36,708 nucleotides of DNA from Clostridia bacterium (GTDB taxonomy: Bacteria > Bacillota > Clostridia > Oscillospirales > Acutalibacteraceae), in contig JAFYGK010000016.1 of assembly GCA_017543285.1 (NCBI GenBank), forward strand, positions 1 to 36,708, read 5' to 3'. This document shows positions 16,826 to 25,110 of this stretch, one piece after another. Positions within the stretch are counted from its first letter, which is position 1; every line of letters begins with the position of its first letter. The position numbers and the translations under genes were made by a program. A model generated the notes under the pieces. It worked only from the letters and a program-made list of their open reading frames with translations. It ran no database searches and was not told where the DNA came from.

Positions 16826-18976
16826 TTACGATACCGGCTTCATGGAAAGGGAAATCCTCTTTTTCTCCGGTTCGACCGACAGCACGCGTACCTTTACTAT
16901 ATCTCCGACCTTAAGAACCTCGCTCGGATGGCGGATAAAGCGGTTTGCTATTTCGGATATATGCACAAGACCGTCCTGATGAACGCCGATATCGACGAAT
17001 GCGCCGAAGTCGGCGACGTTGCGCACGGTGCCGGTCAGCTCCATGCCGGGTCTTAAGTCGTTGATGTCCATAATATCGGTGCGAAGAACGGGCTTCGGAA
17101 GCTGATCCCTGGGGTCGCGTCCGGGCTGCAGCAGTTCGTTTATTATATCGTTCAGAGTCGGCACGCCTATATCGAGCGATTTCGCAACCTCCTCCATACC
17201 GTATTCCTCAACGCGCTGGCGAAGCGAAAAGAGCTTGTGATTCTTGACATCCCTGAGAGTGTACCCGCAAAGCTGCACAAGCTGCTTGGCGGCGTTGTAG
17301 CTTTCGGGATGGACGCCGGTGTTGTCCAGCACATTTTCGCTCTCCGGCACACGCAGAAAGCCTGCACACTGTTCAAAGGCCTTGGGTCCCAGCTTCGGAA
17401 CCTTTTTAAGTTCGTCGCGCGAAGAAAACCGTCCGTTCTTATCTCTGTATGTCACGATGTTGTTCGCGACGGCGGAATTAATCCCTGCTACCCTTGTAAG
17501 CAGCATTGGAGAAGCGGTATTGAGATCGACTCCGACGGTGTTGACACAGTCTTCAACTACGCCGCCCAGCGCCTCATCAAGCTGCTTTTTAGGCATGTCG
17601 TGCTGATACTGACCGACGCCGATTGCCTTGGGATCGATCTTGACAAGCTCCGCCAGGGGATCCTGCAGGCGACGCGCGATTGATACTGCGCTTCTGAGCG
17701 AAACGTCATACTGCGGGAACTCCTGCGCCGCTAATTTTGAAGCCGAATAGACAGAAGCGCCGGCTTCGCTGACAACCATATAGGAAAGACCGGTATCCAG
17801 CTTTTTGATGAGATTGGCTGTAAAAATCTCTGTCTCCTTGGACGCGGTGCCGTTTCCTATGGAAAAAACTTCGACCCTGTATTTTTTGATCATTGCCGTC
17901 AGGGTTTTTTCCGCTTCCTCAATCCTGTTGTGCGGCGGAGTAGGATAGACGACTCCTGTATCCAGCACCACTCCGGTTTCGTCTACGACAGCAACCTTGC
18001 AGCCGGTCCTGTATGCCGGATCGAGCGCCAGAACAACCTTACCCTTTATGGGAGGCTGCATAAGAAGATGATGCAGATTTGTGGAGAATACCTTTATGGC
18101 GGCTTCGGAAGCGGCTTCGGTGGACATTCCCCGCACCTCGCGCTCGATGGACGGGGATATAAGCCTGAAATATGCGTCCTCGGCGGCCTCGCGGACGCAT
18201 TCCGTGGATTTTGAACCTTCTATAACGCTCATGTTATAGACTATCTGCAATGCCGCGGCAGGTTCAACGCTGACGGATACCTTCAAAAAGCCCTCGCGCT
18301 CGCCTCTGTCTATGGCAAGAACTCTGTGGCCCGCCATTCTGGAAAGGCTTTCGCTGTAGTCATAATACTGCCTGTAAACAGAATCCTCATCCTTGGCTTT
18401 TGAGGCAGTAACAATGGCGTTTGCCGTGTAAAAATCACGCAGGCGTTTTCTGATGTTAGCGTTGTCCGATATGACCTCGGCGATTATGTCCTTTGCGCCG
18501 TTCAGGGCATCCTCGGGAGAATCGACGCCCTTTTCAGGATCGACGAATTGTGCCGCCATATCTATCGGCCAACCGGTGTCGCGCGACTGCCTGAGTATTT
18601 CCAGTGCAAGCGGACCGAGACCCTTTTCCTTTGCGACAGACGCTCTTGTCCTGCGCTTGGGCCTGAATGGCCTGTAAATGTCTTCGACCTCGGTAAGAGT
18701 TGCGGCTTTGTCAATTGCAGCAGCCAATTCATCGGTCAGCTTGCCCTGAGCTTCTATGGCCTCCCTGACCTCCTGCTTGCGCTTTTCCAGAGAGCGCATG
18801 TATTCCAGCCTTTCCGCCAGCTCACGCAGCGTCTGGTCGTCAAGAGAACCCGTCGCCTCTTTGCGGTAACGGGCTATAAAGGGGATGGTATTGCCATCGT
18901 CTAACAATCTGACGGCGTTTTCCACCTGAAAGGGTCTTAGCGAGAATCTCTCTGCCAGTACGCTGATATAGTCCAT
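16826..18976 (-). CDS. tex: Tex family S1 RNA-binding transcription accessory protein
   Basis: Tex is a conserved nucleic-acid-binding protein linked to transcription. The 716-residue protein has the whole architecture: an N-terminal helical domain with IPFIARYRKEATGSLDD, a YqgF/RNase H-like domain (LALDPAYRTGCKVAVVD), tandem helix-hairpin-helix motifs (GVDLNTASPMLLTRVAGI; FSSRDELKKVPKLGPKAFEQCAGFL) and a C-terminal S1 domain (LTGTVRNVADFGAFVDIGVHQDGLVHISEI). GGAGG lies seven bases before the ATG. It is co-oriented with the acyltransferase-like gene 32 bases upstream and with the membrane-protein gene downstream. Its last 7 codons and following bases recur at 15791. Confidence 0.96.
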   Translation of the reverse strand: MDYISVLAERFSLRPFQVENAVRLLDDGNTIPFIARYRKEATGSLDDQTLRELAERLEYMRSLEKRKQEVREAIEAQGKLTDELAAAIDKAATLTEVEDIYRPFRPKRRTRASVAKEKGLGPLALEILRQSRDTGWPIDMAAQFVDPEKGVDSPEDALNGAKDIIAEVISDNANIRKRLRDFYTANAIVTASKAKDEDSVYRQYYDYSESLSRMAGHRVLAIDRGEREGFLKVSVSVEPAAALQIVYNMSVIEGSKSTECVREAAEDAYFRLISPSIEREVRGMSTEAASEAAIKVFSTNLHHLLMQPPIKGKVVLALDPAYRTGCKVAVVDETGVVLDTGVVYPTPPHNRIEEAEKTLTAMIKKYRVEVFSIGNGTASKETEIFTANLIKKLDTGLSYMVVSEAGASVYSASKLAAQEFPQYDVSLRSAVSIARRLQDPLAELVKIDPKAIGVGQYQHDMPKKQLDEALGGVVEDCVNTVGVDLNTASPMLLTRVAGINSAVANNIVTYRDKNGRFSSRDELKKVPKLGPKAFEQCAGFLRVPESENVLDNTGVHPESYNAAKQLVQLCGYTLRDVKNHKLFSLRQRVEEYGMEEVAKSLDIGVPTLNDIINELLQPGRDPRDQLPKPVLRTDIMDINDLRPGMELTGTVRNVADFGAFVDIGVHQDGLVHISEIANRFIRHPSEVLKVGDIVKVRVLSVEPEKKRISLSMKPVS
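16833..16852. repeat. Copy A of the tex 3'-end repeat
   Basis: The genuine tex 3' end (encoding SLSMKPV), identical over 20 bases to 15791-15810. The two copies flank a segment of about 1.04 kb that holds one gene. Confidence 0.85.
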
Positions 18977-19008
18977 AAAAATACCTCCGGTTTTTTATAA
19001 AAGACAGA

Positions 19009-19776
19009 TTACCTTAAAACGGCAAACAACAGGTAAAGCGCTCCGTATATAACGGGCTGGTGTACCACATAGATTAAAAGGGAGTGCCTCCCGATGAAGG
19101 ACAGCGGCTTTGCTCTGAGTACATACATCCAGCGCGGCAGCCTGCCTTCAAGAGCAAACCTTCCGAGATTAAACCCGACAAAGAAAAGAAAAGTCCACGG
19201 AATAAGGGGATAGTAATCCGACGATTCAAACCCGGGCGTGACGATGCCGAACGGGTAAAGATCGTAGGCGCCTGCAATTCGCGGAGGAATATCGACCGTA
19301 AAAAGACCCCTTATGCCTATATAGTCCCGGCTAATATTGAAGGTGATTATAAACAGCAGGACAAGAACGGCTATGCAGATGTATCTGTTAAGCTTCAGGA
19401 ATAATTTCTGAAAGGCCCCGCATATCAGCATGCTCACCGACAGCATATTCAGCACGCCGAATCTTATAGCGTTTTCGGGCATTGCGACAAGAGTAAAAAT
19501 ATTGATCATAGCGGCTATCAAAAAAAGCTGTGCGCCGCGTTTGCAGTTGTCCCTGCTGAGACAACAGGAAAACCCAGAGATAAGCACAAAAGCAAATGCA
19601 AAGCAGGGCGCGATCCTTTCCAGAAAGGACATGATGCCGACGCTCCACTGCATTCCGAAAAGATATGTCAGATCATAAAATGAGTGGTGAACGATCATTA
19701 CGACGATGCAAAAGCCGCGCAGCTCGTCAATAAAATGAATTCTTTCTCCCGGTCTGCCGGCTTCGGCCCTGTTCAT
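19009..19776 (-). CDS. HGSNAT/DUF1624-type membrane acyltransferase-like protein
   Basis: A 255-residue multi-pass membrane protein with the signature of the heparan-alpha-glucosaminide N-acetyltransferase catalytic domain: IHFIDELRGFCIVVMIVHHSFYD at the N-terminus, and a C-terminal RHSLLIYVVHQPVIYGALY. Six to seven membrane segments are visible. Such bacterial proteins probably acylate an envelope glycan; the substrate is unknown. The ATG at 19776 is chosen because GGAGG lies seven bases upstream; the longer open frame runs into the divergent metK gene. It has a promoter at 19812-19839 and is followed by tex after 32 bases. Confidence 0.85.
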   Translation of the reverse strand: MNRAEAGRPGERIHFIDELRGFCIVVMIVHHSFYDLTYLFGMQWSVGIMSFLERIAPCFAFAFVLISGFSCCLSRDNCKRGAQLFLIAAMINIFTLVAMPENAIRFGVLNMLSVSMLICGAFQKLFLKLNRYICIAVLVLLFIITFNISRDYIGIRGLFTVDIPPRIAGAYDLYPFGIVTPGFESSDYYPLIPWTFLFFVGFNLGRFALEGRLPRWMYVLRAKPLSFIGRHSLLIYVVHQPVIYGALYLLFAVLR

Positions 19777-19811
19777 AATGCTTCCTCCGCGAAAAAATAT
19801 CCTTAAAATAA

Positions 19812-19839
19812 ATTTTACCACAATTAATATAAATTGCAA
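19812..19839 (-). promoter_or_regulatory. Promoter of the acyltransferase/tex run
   Basis: Minus strand TTGCAA, 16 bp, TAAAAT, diverging from the metK promoter 32 bp away. Confidence 0.55.
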
Positions 19840-19871
19840 TAGAGTCCGGGATGCGTTTTGCCGCAAAACTA

Positions 19872-19900
19872 TTGCAAATAATCCGCAAATGGTATAAAAT
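19872..19900 (+). promoter_or_regulatory. Promoter of metK
   Basis: TTGCAA, 17 bp, TAAAAT (a TATAAA two bases earlier is an alternative -10). The 70-base leader is too short for a SAM riboswitch and contains none. Confidence 0.6.
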
Positions 19901-19969
19901 AAACTGTAATTGATTATGCAGAGAATAATTGCGGAACAGCTTGAAACGCGATAAAAAACAGGAGTCATT

Positions 19970-21157
19970 ATGAAGAAATTTTTCACATCAGAATCAGTGA
20001 CAGAGGGACATCCCGACAAAATATGCGACAGAATATCCGACAGCGTGCTCGACGCACTGCTTGAAAAGGACCCCATGGCCAGGGTAGCCTGCGAAACGGT
20101 TGTGACAACGGGACTTGTTATGGTTATGGGCGAAATATCCACATCATGCTATGTTGATATAGCGAAAACGGCAAGACAGGCGATAGAGGAGATAGGCTAC
20201 ACAGGAGGAGAAAGCGGATTCGACTGCAAGACCTGCGCGGTTGTTACGTCAATAGACGAGCAGTCACCCGATATTGCCCAGGGTGTTGATTCCGCCATCG
20301 AACAGAGGGAGAATTCATCGTCCGATGACGGGGACTCGGTAGGCGCAGGCGATCAGGGCATGGTATTCGGCTACGCCTGCAATGAAACGCCCGAACTGAT
20401 GCCGCTGCCGATTTCATTGGCGCACAGGCTTTCCAAGGAGCTGACAAGGCTGCGCAAGAGCGGCGAGATAGATTATCTGCTGCCGGACGGCAAAACGCAG
20501 GTAACCGTTGAATATGAAGACGGAAGTCCGGTAAGGGTCGATACGGTCATTGTTTCCACACAGCACAAGTCCGGCGCGACATTGGAGCAGATACGCGCCG
20601 ACATAAAGGAAAAACTCATAAAGAAGGTTATTCCCGCCAGCCTTCTTGACGAAAATACAAAGATGCTTATCAATCCGACCGGCAGGTTCGTAACGGGCGG
20701 CCCGGTTGGCGACAGCGGACTTACCGGCAGGAAGATAATCGTCGATACCTACGGCGGCTACGCAAGACACGGCGGCGGAGCATTTTCCGGCAAGGATCCG
20801 ACAAAGGTTGACCGTTCCGCAGCCTACGCTGCGAGGTATGTAGCAAAGAACATTGTTGCCGCAGGACTTGCCGACAAGTGCGAGATACAGATTTCCTACG
20901 CCATCGGAGTCGCGCGACCCGTTTCGATAAATGTGAGCGTTGAAACCTTCGGTACGGCTAAGACGGACGAGGAGAAGCTCGCAGAAGCCGTCGAGAAGGT
21001 ATTCGATCTTCGTCCGGGCGCGATAATCCGCGATCTCGATCTGCGGCGGCCGATTTATACGGCATTGTCCAGCTACGGTCATATGGGCAGAGAAGAACTG
21101 GGAGTAAAATGGGAACAGTGCGACAGAATCAATGATCTGCTTGAAGCCGTAAAATAA
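19970..21157 (+). CDS. metK: S-adenosylmethionine synthetase
   Basis: Makes SAM from methionine and ATP. The 395-residue protein has the family landmarks: [33 protein letters not shown], the phosphate loop [48 protein letters not shown] and the IGVARPVS stretch. CAGGAG lies five bases before the ATG. It is a single gene between its own promoter and a strong terminator. Unlike in many Firmicutes, it has no S-box leader, although a SAM-type riboswitch occurs elsewhere in the window (28645). Confidence 0.98.
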   Translation: MKKFFTSESVTEGHPDKICDRISDSVLDALLEKDPMARVACETVVTTGLVMVMGEISTSCYVDIAKTARQAIEEIGYTGGESGFDCKTCAVVTSIDEQSPDIAQGVDSAIEQRENSSSDDGDSVGAGDQGMVFGYACNETPELMPLPISLAHRLSKELTRLRKSGEIDYLLPDGKTQVTVEYEDGSPVRVDTVIVSTQHKSGATLEQIRADIKEKLIKKVIPASLLDENTKMLINPTGRFVTGGPVGDSGLTGRKIIVDTYGGYARHGGGAFSGKDPTKVDRSAAYAARYVAKNIVAAGLADKCEIQISYAIGVARPVSINVSVETFGTAKTDEEKLAEAVEKVFDLRPGAIIRDLDLRRPIYTALSSYGHMGREELGVKWEQCDRINDLLEAVK

Positions 21158-21177
21158 ATGCAAAGAATAACACGGAA

Positions 21178-21205
21178 AAAGCCGTCTGTATTTACAGACG
21201 GCTTT
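21178..21205 (+). terminator. Bidirectional intrinsic terminator
   Basis: AAAGCCGTCTGTA pairs with TACAGACGGCTTT around a two-base loop, between the convergent metK and flavoprotein genes. Confidence 0.85.
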
Positions 21206-21292
21206 AATGCTTTTATGATATTGATCATATGTATCGGGGCCGATTGACCGGAACTGATACGCTGCGCCTGACCCGGGAATAAAATCTGCCTT

Positions 21293-22573
21293 TTACCGTT
21301 CGCTTCCCCATTTCGCCATTCTCTGATTGAATCCTCTGCCGTTGTGAAGCACAAACCTTGCCGCCGAACTTCCGGCGACATATCCGCTGCTCCACGCCCA
21401 CTGCAGATTATATCCGCCGCAAAGACCGTGAACATCAAGAATCTCTCCGCATGCGAAAAGGCCGTTGTCCTTTATGGACATAAGCGTGCGCCGGTCAAAC
21501 TGGGCTGTGAGCAGACCGCCGCTTGTCACCTGGGCCTTGTCAAAGCCGCAAAGTCCCCTGACGGGAATACGCATCTCAAACAACATGTCGGCAATCTTGC
21601 CGAGCTCGTTATCATCAAGATCTCCGCAATGCCTGTTGAGCTTTTCGTTGAGCGAGCGCTTTATAATCTGAATACCCAGCTTCTTATTGACAAATCCGAT
21701 TAGATAATCGGCTATTCCGGCCTTTGCCATCTGTTCCCTTTTTGCCTTGAGCCTGTCAAATATCTGCTGTCTTGACAGCTCGGGGAACAACCTTATGGCT
21801 AAGCATAAATCGTCATCGCCCGCAACCCTTGCAGAAAGCTGCATAACGCATACTCCGGATATGCTGCCCTCGTTGAACTGTATTTCTCCGCTTTCTCGGG
21901 CAATAACATTGTTTTTCCCCTTGACGAGCAGTACGTCTCCCTTGACCCTGACGCCTTTAAGGGTTTTTGTCAGGGCGGGATCGGCGGCGAACGGAACAAG
22001 AGCGGGGGTCTGAGGAGCAAAGGAATAGTTCATGCGCTCAAGAAGAGGGTTTATGCTTCCGTCCGAGCCCGTGAACGGGGCGGCCTTTCCTCCGCACGCG
22101 ATTATAACGCTCCGGGTTTCAACGCCTATCCCGTTGAAACGTATTGAATAATACCCGTCCCTTTTATCTATCGACTGTATCTTGACCGAGCAGATAATAT
22201 CTATCCCGTATCTGTCGCAGGCAAAGCGCAGTATGTCGAGAACCGCCGACGCCTGTGAACAGCGCGGATAGACCCGGCCCTGATCCTCGACGCTGAGCAT
22301 GAGACCGAGATCCTCAAAAAAATTCATTGTGTCGTCAACCGAAAAACCGGACAGCACCTCGTTTATAAAAAGGCTGCTGCCGTAATATTCGGGATCGGGA
22401 TCGATATTGGTTATATTGCATCTGCCGTTTCCGGTCGAAAGAAGTTTTTTTCCTACGCGGTCATTGTGCTCAAGTATCATTATACCGTCAAGACCTGCCG
22501 AAGCGGCGCTTATTGCCGCCATCATCCCGGAGGCTCCGGCGCCGATGACCACAAGATTGCATCTTTTTTTCAT
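21293..22573 (-). CDS. BaiN/HI0933-type NAD(P)/FAD-dependent oxidoreductase
   Basis: A 426-residue flavoprotein. It has an N-terminal FAD-binding Rossmann motif (VVIGAGASGMMAAISAA), the family signature GKKLLSTGNGRCNITN, a middle insertion domain (residues of about 190-330), VTSGGL, and the C-terminal FAD loop (LFACGEILDVHGLCGGYNLQWAWSSGYVAG). The HI0933/YhiN family is widespread; BaiN in gut clostridia is linked to bile-acid dehydroxylation, but most members have no known substrate, so no pathway is claimed. The ATG at 22573 has only a distant AAAGGA upstream. Confidence 0.9.
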   Translation of the reverse strand: MKKRCNLVVIGAGASGMMAAISAASAGLDGIMILEHNDRVGKKLLSTGNGRCNITNIDPDPEYYGSSLFINEVLSGFSVDDTMNFFEDLGLMLSVEDQGRVYPRCSQASAVLDILRFACDRYGIDIICSVKIQSIDKRDGYYSIRFNGIGVETRSVIIACGGKAAPFTGSDGSINPLLERMNYSFAPQTPALVPFAADPALTKTLKGVRVKGDVLLVKGKNNVIARESGEIQFNEGSISGVCVMQLSARVAGDDDLCLAIRLFPELSRQQIFDRLKAKREQMAKAGIADYLIGFVNKKLGIQIIKRSLNEKLNRHCGDLDDNELGKIADMLFEMRIPVRGLCGFDKAQVTSGGLLTAQFDRRTLMSIKDNGLFACGEILDVHGLCGGYNLQWAWSSGYVAGSSAARFVLHNGRGFNQRMAKWGSER

Positions 22574-22671
22574 ATCAGGTTATCATTCCTTTTACGCCTG
22601 CGGGCGCGCCCGTTTAAATCAAAAAATAAATAAAAAAGAATAAATTCACTGCAGAATGAGAATAATCATTT

Positions 22672-22720
22672 AAAGAAGATTTTGAGAAGCGGCGGTATCC
22701 GCCGCATCCCGATCTTCTTT
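22672..22720 (+). promoter_or_regulatory. Two-tier hairpin in the leader of the small lipoprotein gene
   Basis: The outer stem AAAGAAGAT/ATCTTCTTT encloses an inner perfect stem GCGGCGG/CCGCCGC with loop TAT. It lies 26 bases before the start codon, with AAAGGAG in between. There is no T tract, so a role in translation or RNA stability is more likely than termination. Confidence 0.55.
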
Positions 22721-22746
22721 CACTAAACAATAAAGGAGAATACGCC

Positions 22747-23076
22747 ATGAAAAGATTTATTGCTGCGGCTGTGATTTTTGTATTTGCGGTATTTTCACTG
22801 GCTTCATGCTCCGACAAGGGAACAAAAACCAATCTCGGAACATCTGTAAACGGAGGGATTTCCGGCTCCTCTGCGTCCTCCTACGGGAGTTCTGCCGCTC
22901 CCGGGGATATGACCGGCTCGGGCAGAGCGTCTGACTCTGGCGACGCAGAAACAGGCGAGATCTCCTCCGGCCACGCTCAGGACGGAGTAATACCGGACGA
23001 TACCGACAACAGCGGCGGAGCCGCGCAGAGCGCCGCGGAGGGAGCAAAAAGCGCTGTTAATTCCATGATGGGCTGA
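22747..23076 (+). CDS. Small secreted lipoprotein, Ser/Gly-rich
   Basis: A 109-residue precursor. It has a signal peptide (MKRFIAAAVIFVFAVFSLASC) with a lipobox LASC, giving a lipid-modified Cys21 on the outer face of the membrane. The mature part is low-complexity, rich in Ser, Gly, Ala and Asp, with no recognisable fold, and ends in an alanine-rich helix (SAAEGAKSAVNSMMG). AAAGGAG precedes the ATG. It is a single gene with a strong terminator behind it and a hairpin leader before it. Function unknown. Confidence 0.8.
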   Translation: MKRFIAAAVIFVFAVFSLASCSDKGTKTNLGTSVNGGISGSSASSYGSSAAPGDMTGSGRASDSGDAETGEISSGHAQDGVIPDDTDNSGGAAQSAAEGAKSAVNSMMG

Positions 23077-23089
23077 AGTTAACGCCCTG

Positions 23090-23125
23090 ATCCCGGATAG
23101 ATTTTATCCGGGATGTTTTATTTTG
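23090..23125 (+). terminator. Intrinsic terminator
   Basis: ATCCCGGATA pairs with TATCCGGGAT around a 5-base loop, followed by GTTTTATTTT. Confidence 0.9.
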
Positions 23126-23134
23126 AGCCGTAAT

Positions 23135-23171
23135 ATGGTATACTGTTGGAACGAAGAAAATATCATACCAT
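23135..23171 (+). promoter_or_regulatory. Promoter and inverted repeat upstream of the queG-like gene
   Basis: An extended -10 (TGGTATACT, TATACT at 23138-23143) lies inside the left arm of an inverted repeat ATGGTAT (23135-23141) / ATACCAT (23165-23171). A repressor binding both arms would cover the promoter. A second TATACT-like box (about 23175-23180) lies so close to the ATG that its transcript would have almost no leader. Confidence 0.4.
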
Positions 23172-23195
23172 GTATTATACTATATTTTTTAAAAA

Positions 23196-23999
23196 ATGGA
23201 AAACATCAAAAGGATTTTTAAGGAGCATTCGCTCAAAGAGGTTTCGACCTGCCGTTTTTCACAGCTTTCCGGCAGACTTATTACCTGCAGGGCAATGGGC
23301 AGAATACCGCAGAACGCTCAGACGGTGCTGGTCTGCCTTTTTCCGTACCTTCTCAAAGAATACGGTGAGCGAAATATTTCCCGATATGCCTGCGTAAAAG
23401 ATTACCACATCATAGCCGAAAAAACGCTCGGCGGGATATGCCGGCAGCTCAGAGAGGAATACCCCGAAAATACGTTCGTGCCCTTTGCCGATGATTCTCC
23501 GATACCGGAGGTCTATGCCGCCGCCCTTTCCGGTCTGGGAGTTATCGGCGACAACGGCCTTTTAATAAACGAAACCTACGGTTCGTGGGTCTTTATAGGA
23601 GAAATAGTGACCGATCTTGTCATCGGGATTGAAACGCATGAGATAAAAAGCTGTCTCAAATGCGGGCGCTGCAGGAGATTCTGTACCGGGCAGGCTCTGG
23701 AGGACGGGTTTTGCAGAGAGCGGTGCGTTTCATATATAACCCAGAAGAAGGGGGAGCTTACGCAGGAGGAAACGCGCAGGCTTATCGAAGGCGGGCTGGT
23801 CTGGGGCTGCGACCGCTGTCAGGAGATTTGCCCCATGAACAAAAATGCTCTTACAGAGCCCTTTGAGGGCTTTCTGGGACAGACAGACAGCCTTTTCGAG
23901 CCAGACCGTGAAATACGCGAAAGGGCTTACGAATGGCGCGGGAAAAGTGTGATAGAGCGCAATTACGGCATTATAAACGGCGGGGATGAACGGCCATGA
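23196..23999 (+). CDS. QueG-like epoxyqueuosine reductase (short form)
   Basis: QueG is a cobalamin- and Fe-S-dependent enzyme that makes the last step of queuosine synthesis on tRNA. The 267-residue protein has the core motifs: SPIPEVYAAALSGLGVIGDNG and YGSWVFIGEI, then two ferredoxin-like sets, C153-x2-C156-x2-C159-x3-C163 (CLKCGRCRRFC) and C177 with C205-x2-C208-x3-C212 (WGCDRCQEICPMNK). It is about 110 residues shorter than E. coli QueG and lacks the C-terminal HEAT repeats that help bind tRNA, so its substrate is less certain. No ribosome-binding site precedes the ATG. Its stop overlaps the next start by four bases. Confidence 0.82.
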   Translation: MENIKRIFKEHSLKEVSTCRFSQLSGRLITCRAMGRIPQNAQTVLVCLFPYLLKEYGERNISRYACVKDYHIIAEKTLGGICRQLREEYPENTFVPFADDSPIPEVYAAALSGLGVIGDNGLLINETYGSWVFIGEIVTDLVIGIETHEIKSCLKCGRCRRFCTGQALEDGFCRERCVSYITQKKGELTQEETRRLIEGGLVWGCDRCQEICPMNKNALTEPFEGFLGQTDSLFEPDREIRERAYEWRGKSVIERNYGIINGGDERP

Positions 24000-24553
24000 T
24001 GTACAGAATAGTCCGTACTGACGAATTTGACGGCGACGCAGAGCTTCTGCGAGCGTATTTTTGCGCCGAAGATTTGATAAGAATACAGAAAAGCAGCCGG
24101 TCTCTCTGCGGTTACTGCCTTGCCGTTCAGATGATAAGAGAGAAAATCGGAAACGATTTTGAAATTTTTTTCGAAAAAAACGGAAGACCGTACATTTCCG
24201 GAGAGAAAATATATTTCAGCATTTCCCATTCAAAGGATTTTGCGGCATGCGCCGTTTCAGATTCCCGCTGCGGAATTGATATCGAGCAGCCGAGAAAGGT
24301 TTCCCGCAGGCTTATCGAAAGAATGATGAGCGACGGCGAAATAAGATTCATCGAGGACAGCGCCGACGGCGCTTCGGCGTTTCTGAGGCTGTGGACGATG
24401 AAGGAGGCGTGGCTCAAATCGGTAGAGTTCCGTTCGATATTTGACGCTGCTTCGCTGGATTTTGTCAAAAACGGAAAAATAATCGGGCAAATGGACGGCA
24501 AAACATGTCTGACTGTTGACAACGGCGAATATGTAATGTCCCTGTGGACATAA
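23996..24553 (+). CDS. 4'-phosphopantetheinyl transferase (Sfp type)
   Basis: Transfers 4'-phosphopantetheine from CoA to carrier-protein serines. The 185-residue protein has the two magnesium-binding signatures, GIDIE (residues 93-97) and WTMKEAWLKS (133-142), plus the FSISHS stretch before them. It is shorter than Sfp but complete for the catalytic core. Its ATG overlaps the stop of the queG-like gene (ATGA), so translation is coupled; GGCGGGG lies upstream inside that gene. No polyketide, non-ribosomal peptide or acyl-carrier gene is in the window, so its target is unknown. Confidence 0.88.
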   Translation: MMYRIVRTDEFDGDAELLRAYFCAEDLIRIQKSSRSLCGYCLAVQMIREKIGNDFEIFFEKNGRPYISGEKIYFSISHSKDFAACAVSDSRCGIDIEQPRKVSRRLIERMMSDGEIRFIEDSADGASAFLRLWTMKEAWLKSVEFRSIFDAASLDFVKNGKIIGQMDGKTCLTVDNGEYVMSLWT

Positions 24554-24563
24554 GAAAAAAGAC

Positions 24564-24590
24564 AAAAAGCCCGCCGGGAATACGACGGGC
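24564..24590 (-). terminator. Intrinsic terminator between convergent genes
   Basis: On the minus strand GCCCGTCG pairs with CGGCGGGC (one G-U pair), followed by TTTTTG. It serves the cupin gene. Confidence 0.75.
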
Positions 24591-24601
24591 AGTCAAAAAA
24601 G

Positions 24602-24898
24602 CTATTTCATGCAGTCGGGGACAGGCCTGCCGAAGGAATAGAATTTGCGCACCGGCTTCGTTACGCACCATGTGCAGTCGAGACCCTTGCAGAAATAAAC
24701 CAGATCGCCCGCTTTGAAGCTGACGCTATTCCCGTCGTATTTTATCGTTACCTCGCCCTCGAGGATATAGCAGGTTTCCGATTGCGGATAGCTCCAGTCG
24801 AATGTTTCTGCGCCGCAGCTCCATCGGCCCCAGCCGTTAACTCCAAGCAGCATGTCCGCTTCTTCGCGGCTCATGGTTTTTACAAGTACCTTGTTCAT
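24602..24898 (-). CDS. Small cupin-domain protein
   Basis: A 98-residue single-cupin protein. The C-terminal two thirds follow the cupin pattern: WSYPQSETCYILEGEVTIKYDG, then SFKAGDLVYFCKGLDCTWCVTKPVRKFY. The usual His metal ligands are largely replaced (Ser-Glu-Thr in the first motif, Cys-Thr-Trp in the second), as in the DUF861/EutQ-like group. GGAGGG lies five bases before the ATG, and a consensus-like promoter is upstream. It could bind a small ligand; no function is claimed. Confidence 0.82.
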   Translation of the reverse strand: MNKVLVKTMSREEADMLLGVNGWGRWSCGAETFDWSYPQSETCYILEGEVTIKYDGNSVSFKAGDLVYFCKGLDCTWCVTKPVRKFYSFGRPVPDCMK

Positions 24899-24942
24899 AT
24901 TAACCCTCCGAAAATCAGCCTCAGCTGAATTATTACAGTAAA

Positions 24943-24971
24943 ATGATACCGCAAACAGAAACGCCAGTCAA
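24943..24971 (-). promoter_or_regulatory. Promoter of the cupin gene
   Basis: Minus strand TTGACT, 17 bp, TATCAT, about 45 bases before the start codon. Confidence 0.7.
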
Positions 24972-25075
24972 TAGGTTTAAGCGGCATAAACCGGCCGCGG
25001 AGCAACAATCCGGCATTCACAAAGGAAACAGGGAAAAATAATGGTTATATCTTTCACAAAATAACGCCAAAGCCC

Positions 25076-25104
25076 TTGACTGACGGCGAATTTTGTGTTA
25101 AACT
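25076..25104 (+). promoter_or_regulatory. Promoter of the rpmG-secE-nusG-rplK-rplA operon
   Basis: TTGACT, 17 bp, TAAACT. No other strong promoter is seen before rplA. Confidence 0.7.
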
Positions 25105-25110
25105 ATATCT

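Noticed and set aside
19901..19969. SAM riboswitch before metK
   Set aside because: The leader is only about 60 bases and lacks the GCAACC/GGTGCTAA core.
21178..21205. Palindrome as an operator
   Set aside because: It is a typical intrinsic terminator stem between two convergent genes.
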